A DNA stretch of 25,209 nt from Elusimicrobiota bacterium (lineage in GTDB: Bacteria; Elusimicrobiota; Elusimicrobia; Elusimicrobiales; UBA9959), in NCBI GenBank assembly GCA_003450815.1, contig DMES01000026.1, positions 1 through 25,209 on the forward strand, given 5' to 3'. Below, in pieces: positions 21,682 to 25,209 of the stretch. The translations under genes were made by a program, and so were the position numbers. Numbering within the stretch: position 1 is the first letter of the stretch; the number at the start of each line of letters is the position of its first letter. The notes under the pieces are model-generated. The model had not been told where the DNA came from. It saw only the letters and a program-made list of their open reading frames with translations, and made no database searches.

Positions 21682-22800
21682 ATGAAAACCAATTTCGACC
21701 GCAATTTCCGGGTTTACAGGCCGACCGTAGCTGAAATAAGTCTTCCGGCGCTCTCCTTCAACCTCCGTAAAATAAAAAAAACCGTGGGTGATAAAACCCG
21801 CGTGTTGTTTGTTGTAAAGGCGAACGCTTACGGCCATGGCGCCGTGGCCGCGGCCGTTTTTACCGAAAAGGAAAAGCTGGCCTGGGGTTACGGCGTGTCG
21901 TCGGTGGAGGAAGGGCTCACGCTGCGCGGCGCGGGTGTCAGGTCGCCAGTGCTGGTGCTTGGGAGCCTTTACCCGTTTGAAAGCTTTGTTTCGGCCATAC
22001 ATGCCGGCCTTACGCTTACCATTTCAAGCGTCGAGGCGGCGCGCCAGGCGGTTTCAGCTTCAAAGCGCCTGGGCAAAAAAGCCTTGTGCCATGTAAAGCT
22101 TGAAACTGGTATGGGCCGCATAGGTGCCCGGAAGCCGTCCGTCATTAAAATATTTGAGGAGCTTAACGGCTCAAAAACCGCCGTGGCTGAGGGGCTCTAC
22201 ACTCATCTCTCAAGCGCCGATACCGACCCGGAATTTACAGCCCGGCAGCTTGAATATTTTAGCCAGACCGCCGCGGAGCTTGAAAAAGATGGCAGAGGAG
22301 CGCTTGTAAAGCACACCGCCAATTCCTTCGCCGCGCTCAACTATCCGCAAAGCCGCTGGGATATGGTAAGGGTAGGTCTTGCGGCTTACGGCTGCATGGA
22401 CGGTTTTAAACCTGTGCTTGCCCTTAAAACCAGGATAGTTTTTATAAAGACGGTGCGGGAGGGGGCGTATATAAGCTATGACAAGTCTTTTAAGGCCCCC
22501 GGTCTGATGAAGATAGCCACTCTGCCAATAGGCTATGGCGACGGTTACACGCGCGCCCTTTCCAATAAGGCCGATATTCTGGTAGGCGGGCGGCGCTGCA
22601 GGGTGCTCGGCAATATTACCATGGACATGCTTATGATAGATGTCTCTCAGGTAAAAGAGGCTGCGGTGGGCGACGAAGCCGTTTTAATAGGCCGACAGGG
22701 GAAGGAAGAAATAACGGCACGGGAGCTGGCCGCAAAGGCGCTTACAATTCCTTATGAAATCACCACACTTCTCTCCTCCAGAGTGCCGCGGGTGGTATAA
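21682..22800 (+). CDS. alr: alanine racemase
   Basis: PLP enzyme making D-alanine for peptidoglycan. It is 372 aa, normal length. The PLP-binding Lys46 lies in FVVKANAYGHGAVAAA. Other landmarks are LETGMGRIGARKP, GLYTHLSSADTD, HTANSFAALNYPQ, MVRVGLAAYG, and ISYDKSFKA with the catalytic Tyr266, then LPIGYGDGYTRALSN and GNITMDMLMIDVS. The C-terminus has ARELAAKALTIPYEITTLLSSRVPRV. No Shine-Dalgarno is evident before ATG 21682. It follows dnaB and the two hairpins. Together with the AmgK/MurU-like genes it gives this region a cell-wall theme. Confidence 0.95.
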   Translation: MKTNFDRNFRVYRPTVAEISLPALSFNLRKIKKTVGDKTRVLFVVKANAYGHGAVAAAVFTEKEKLAWGYGVSSVEEGLTLRGAGVRSPVLVLGSLYPFESFVSAIHAGLTLTISSVEAARQAVSASKRLGKKALCHVKLETGMGRIGARKPSVIKIFEELNGSKTAVAEGLYTHLSSADTDPEFTARQLEYFSQTAAELEKDGRGALVKHTANSFAALNYPQSRWDMVRVGLAAYGCMDGFKPVLALKTRIVFIKTVREGAYISYDKSFKAPGLMKIATLPIGYGDGYTRALSNKADILVGGRRCRVLGNITMDMLMIDVSQVKEAAVGDEAVLIGRQGKEEITARELAAKALTIPYEITTLLSSRVPRVV

Positions 22801-22821
22801 AGTAATTCGGTTTGTCTAAAG

Positions 22822-22856
22822 TTTCATTTGAAAATATACATTTTCATATGAAAATG
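22822..22856. promoter_or_regulatory. two adjacent palindromes upstream of a sigma-54-type promoter
   Basis: TTTCATTTGAAAA (22822-22834) is followed closely by the perfect 18-nt palindrome CATTTTCATATGAAAATG (22839-22856). The shared core TTTCATNTGAAAA reads like two copies of a dimeric operator. They lie about 90-120 bases upstream of the GG-N10-GC element at 22945, where enhancer-binding proteins of sigma-54 systems bind. Confidence 0.5.
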
Positions 22857-22943
22857 TTTTTGGTCTCTTTTCACTGCCTCCTAAAACCCATAAAACCGCA
22901 GTTTTCCCGATGAAAAAGCCCAAAATTCCGCCCATTACAATTC

Positions 22944-22959
22944 CGGCATAAAAATTGCA
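22944..22959 (+). promoter_or_regulatory. candidate sigma-54 (-24/-12) promoter of the kinase gene
   Basis: CGGCATAAAAATTGCA matches the sigma-54 consensus TGGCAC-N5-TTGCA closely, with GG at 22945-22946 and GC at 22957-22958, exactly 10 bases apart. The predicted start is near 22970, before GGGAGG at 23006-23011 and the ATG at 23017. A sigma-54-like gene follows the kinase gene. Confidence 0.55.
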
Positions 22960-23016
22960 CCGCTAAATGCAAGCCGGATGTGAAGCCGGTAATAGAATAT
23001 AGAATGGGAGGATAAA

Positions 23017-23820
23017 ATGAAAAACAAGCTGGTCGGTTCGGTTCTGTCACCCGTCCATTTGGCGAAAACAAAACAGGAGGAACAGTCGCAGGAGGAGTTT
23101 ATAGCAGGCATAACCCACGAAATGCGCTCGCCCCTAACCGCCATCAATATGGCCCTTTATCTGCTTGCCATGGAAAAAGGGCTTGGGGACGGGCCCAAAA
23201 ACATGCTCAATGCCGCCATGCGTAACTCGGAGCGCCTTGGTTCAATAATTACAGATATACTGGACTTTTCCAGACTGCGCTCGGGCAGGCTGGTTTTCCG
23301 CCTTGAGAGCGTTTCGGTGGAAGAGATAATCAAAGAGGCGTCCGACGCCATGAAAGCCTGGGCCACCTCAAAGGGCATAAGCCTCTCGCTGGCGGCGGAG
23401 CCGGGCCTGGGTCGTGTATATGCGGACAAGCGCCGCACAGTACAGATACTTATAAATCTTATTTCGAACGCCATCAAGTTCACCCCGTCCGGCGGAGCCA
23501 TTGAGGTGGGAGCCTGCTCCGGCACAGAAACCCTTGCCGGCTTTATTTTCTTCTTGGTTAAAGATAACGGCTGTGGAATTGAAAAAGAAGACCAGGGCAG
23601 AATTTTTGAAAAATACACGCAAGTGGGGGCCGGGGAACAAATGGGTGGCGCGGGCCTTGGGCTTGCCGTCACCAAAGACATGGCGCTGATGCAGGGCGGC
23701 AGTATAACGGTTGAAAGCGAGCCGAGTAAGGGCGCCACTTTCCGAGTAAGCCTGCCTGTCTACCGTGGCCAGCTGGAGCGCCAGGTTCCAGATCTGGAAA
23801 AATCAGATAAAACTAATTAA
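23017..23820 (+). CDS. soluble sensor-less histidine kinase
   Basis: 267 aa with no membrane segment and no recognisable sensor domain. The dimerisation/phosphoacceptor helix holds the H-box FIAGITHEMRSPLTAIN with His34. The ATPase domain has the N-box LINLISNAIKFTPSGG, the G1 box VKDNGCGIEKED, the F-box IFEKYTQ and the G2 box GGAGLGLAV, ending SEPSKGATFRVSLP. All catalytic boxes are complete. The first ~25 residues (Gln/Glu-rich) may be a partner-binding region. No response regulator is adjacent, so it is an orphan; the cognate regulator may be an enhancer-binding protein. A GGGAGG ribosome site precedes the ATG, and the upstream region carries a sigma-54-type promoter with twin palindromes. 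Confidence 0.88.
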   Translation: MKNKLVGSVLSPVHLAKTKQEEQSQEEFIAGITHEMRSPLTAINMALYLLAMEKGLGDGPKNMLNAAMRNSERLGSIITDILDFSRLRSGRLVFRLESVSVEEIIKEASDAMKAWATSKGISLSLAAEPGLGRVYADKRRTVQILINLISNAIKFTPSGGAIEVGACSGTETLAGFIFFLVKDNGCGIEKEDQGRIFEKYTQVGAGEQMGGAGLGLAVTKDMALMQGGSITVESEPSKGATFRVSLPVYRGQLERQVPDLEKSDKTN

Positions 23821-23843
23821 AAATTTTTGCCGCAAAAATTTTT
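23819..23843 (+). terminator. 12-bp AT-rich hairpin after the kinase gene
   Basis: AAAAATTTTTGC (23819-23830) and GCAAAAATTTTT (23832-23843) are perfect complements with one unpaired base, overlapping the kinase stop codon. With its T-tract it could terminate the kinase transcript, separating it from the sigma-54-like gene. Confidence 0.45.
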
Positions 23844-23896
23844 ACCATATTTTAATGTTCAGTGAAAAAAGGGATGGTTTTTTATATCATATTACT

Positions 23897-24937
23897 ATGG
23901 GTTTTAACTTTTCACACAGATCAAAAATCTCATCAAAAACTTCCTCCGTCCTGCGGGGGCGGATGAAACTTGCCGGCCTGTTCGCCATGTCCGAGGAGGA
24001 GTTTGAAGGGCTTTTGGCCTCCGTCGAGGGCTCGGAACGCTTTAACCTGCTTAGGAAAACCGGTGTACTGTCGGTAGCTGGTTTTTCTAAAGCCAGGTTT
24101 AACGCCCGCAATTTCGCCGGTTATGGGCTTAGAATGGAGGCTGGCGGCCTGCCGGAACTGGTGGACGGAAAATATAATTACGCCCGGCTAATACAGGGCA
24201 TAGGCCGGGAGAAATTTGAAACCTTATTTCTGAAAAACGAAACGCTTTCCGACGCCGAACGCGCGGAGGAATGCGGGATAAGCGAGGAAGATTCAAAAAA
24301 GATACGGGAATTCCTGAACAGGGTTTTTATCCAGGCGGAATTTGCGAGCCCCGCCGCAGGTGTCCCTCCCGCAGCCGTTTACAGCGCGGTGGCCGGCGTG
24401 GAAATTGAAAACGGCAAACCGGTGCTTGGCTTTTTCAACAGGGAAGTGTGGAAGGGTCGTTACAGTGTAAATGAAAAGAAACTCGCCATGTATATATCGG
24501 GCGTGTCCGAAAAAGAAGCCGCCGCCGCGCGGGAACTTATAAAGCGCGTGGGATTTCTTGAGCAGAGAAAGACCACTCTTTACGCGGCGCTTGAAAAACT
24601 TATTGCCGCGCAGGCGGATTACCTGCTTACCGGCGAGCCCGCAAAACGCAGGCCTTATACCCAGCGCGTCCTGGCAAAAGAGCTAGGCGTACACGCAAGT
24701 GTTCTTAACCGGCTGGTTTCCAATAAATCAGTGCAGCTTCCCTGGGGCATGGAAACGCCCATGTCCGAACTGCTGCCGAGCGAGAAAAAGATAAACCGCG
24801 AAAAACTTTATGCCATCATGATCAAGCATCCGCAATCAACGGACGCGGATCTGGCCCGCCTGCTTGAACGCGTCAGCGGCAAAAAGATTTCCCGCCGCTC
24901 AATAAACCAATACCGCCGGGAACTGATTAATAAATAA
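23897..24937 (+). CDS. divergent RNA polymerase sigma-54-like factor
   Basis: 346 aa from ATG 23897; the frame opens upstream at 23765 but overlaps the kinase gene, and the family-like region begins here. The C-terminal half follows RpoN: a core-binding segment LEQRKTTLYAALEKLIAAQ and YLLTGEP, then the DNA-binding domain RPYTQRVLAKELGVHASVLN and RLVSNKSVQLPWGM, and a C-terminal RpoN box SRRSINQYRREL (residues 332-343; canonical ARRTVAKYREEL). The N-terminus, with MKLAGLFAMSEEEFEGLL, may be a reduced version of region I, without the usual Gln-rich and acidic stretches. It is about 100 residues shorter than typical RpoN. Region I and box changes suggest altered promoter or activator specificity. 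It follows a kinase gene with a sigma-54-type promoter. Confidence 0.75.
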   Translation: MGFNFSHRSKISSKTSSVLRGRMKLAGLFAMSEEEFEGLLASVEGSERFNLLRKTGVLSVAGFSKARFNARNFAGYGLRMEAGGLPELVDGKYNYARLIQGIGREKFETLFLKNETLSDAERAEECGISEEDSKKIREFLNRVFIQAEFASPAAGVPPAAVYSAVAGVEIENGKPVLGFFNREVWKGRYSVNEKKLAMYISGVSEKEAAAARELIKRVGFLEQRKTTLYAALEKLIAAQADYLLTGEPAKRRPYTQRVLAKELGVHASVLNRLVSNKSVQLPWGMETPMSELLPSEKKINREKLYAIMIKHPQSTDADLARLLERVSGKKISRRSINQYRRELINK

Positions 24938-24996
24938 GCCTGTGAAAATGCGTGACCCGTGTTTTATTGTAGCGAGGGCATAAAAGGAAAAGCAAT

Positions 24997-25206
24997 ATGA
25001 CAATGGCCAAGAAGATTCGGGCTGTTACCAGTACATGCCTGGTAGTAGTATGCATGATAACATTGAATAATATTGAGGGTTTTTCAAATCTGAAGTTAAC
25101 ATATCGTATTCTTATAGACGTGATTGTCTTCTGGAGCGCTTTGCAATTAGCTGATTGGATAGCGAGGTTTATAAACAGGGGACAGCGACGAATGGCACTA
25201 ACTTAA
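24997..25206 (+). CDS. small membrane protein of unknown function
   Basis: 69 aa, not recognised. Two hydrophobic stretches (about residues 9-26 and 36-53) are joined by a short polar linker NNIEGFSNLKLTYR, and the tail RFINRGQRRM is basic. This suggests a two-helix inner-membrane protein. AAGGA at 24984-24988 serves ATG 24997. It is complete in the window (stop at 25204-25206). Base composition is more AT-rich than in its neighbours, which might reflect recent gain. Confidence 0.6.
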   Translation: MTMAKKIRAVTSTCLVVVCMITLNNIEGFSNLKLTYRILIDVIVFWSALQLADWIARFINRGQRRMALT

Positions 25207-25209
25207 GGC

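Noticed and set aside
23157..23738. Long minus-strand open frame (193 codons) opposite the histidine kinase gene
   Set aside because: The kinase reading has all catalytic boxes; the opposite frame is low-complexity and without motifs.
1..25209. rRNA or tRNA genes, including a 23S gene that could host the S23-like gene
   Set aside because: No rRNA-like or cloverleaf sequence was recognised; the S23-like gene lies between protein genes.

Overview
The window is a gene-dense bacterial chromosome segment of moderate GC content. Nearly all genes read on the + strand and no gap between genes exceeds 300 bases. It carries most of the de novo purine pathway, a conserved replication/translation block (rpsF-ssb-rpsR-rplI-dnaB) and peptidoglycan genes (alr, an AmgK-like kinase and a MurU-like uridylyltransferase). 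A sigma-54-like factor, a MurU-type recycling route and a Gram-negative-style alr context suggest a diderm bacterium. An uncultivated lineage such as Elusimicrobiota is possible, but that is a guess from style; nothing here proves the phylum.

Layout. 1-475: 3' part of an ORF6N-domain gene with a broken C-terminus. 582-8021: purC, a tandem-domain purS, purL, purQ, purF, purD; L/Q and F/D overlap by ATGA. 8142-10185: a small membrane protein and an exported permuted papain-fold (YiiX-like) hydrolase. 10322-11101 (-): methylmalonyl-CoA decarboxylase, the only confident minus-strand gene. 11333-14503: purM and a purN-purH fusion. 14585-14986: a small S23-like four-helix-bundle gene enclosed by inverted repeats. 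15015-17318: an AmgK-like kinase fused to a RapZ C-terminal domain, then a MurU-like uridylyltransferase. 17446-18213: a methyltransferase. 18269-21575: rpsF, ssb, rpsR, rplI, dnaB. 21682-22800: alr. 23017-24937: a soluble histidine kinase behind a sigma-54-type promoter, then a divergent sigma-54-like factor. 24997-25206: a small membrane protein.

The purine genes cover PRPP to IMP except the PurE/PurK and PurB steps, which must lie elsewhere.

The most unusual signal is not a gene. Short-word arrays of roughly 7-9 nt period (variants of GTCACAA, GGTTCAC, GATTACACA, GGGTAGA), mostly arranged as inverted repeats, fill seven intergenic gaps. Most end just upstream of a start codon. One word family has also entered purC in frame as tandem 48-bp units. 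One element (14546-15000) encloses the S23-like gene so closely that its arms supply the gene's Shine-Dalgarno sequence and stop codon, and a gene-less element with the same ends lies at 11163-11253. This looks like a MITE-like system with the S23-like protein as its only gene. Mobility is inferred, not seen.
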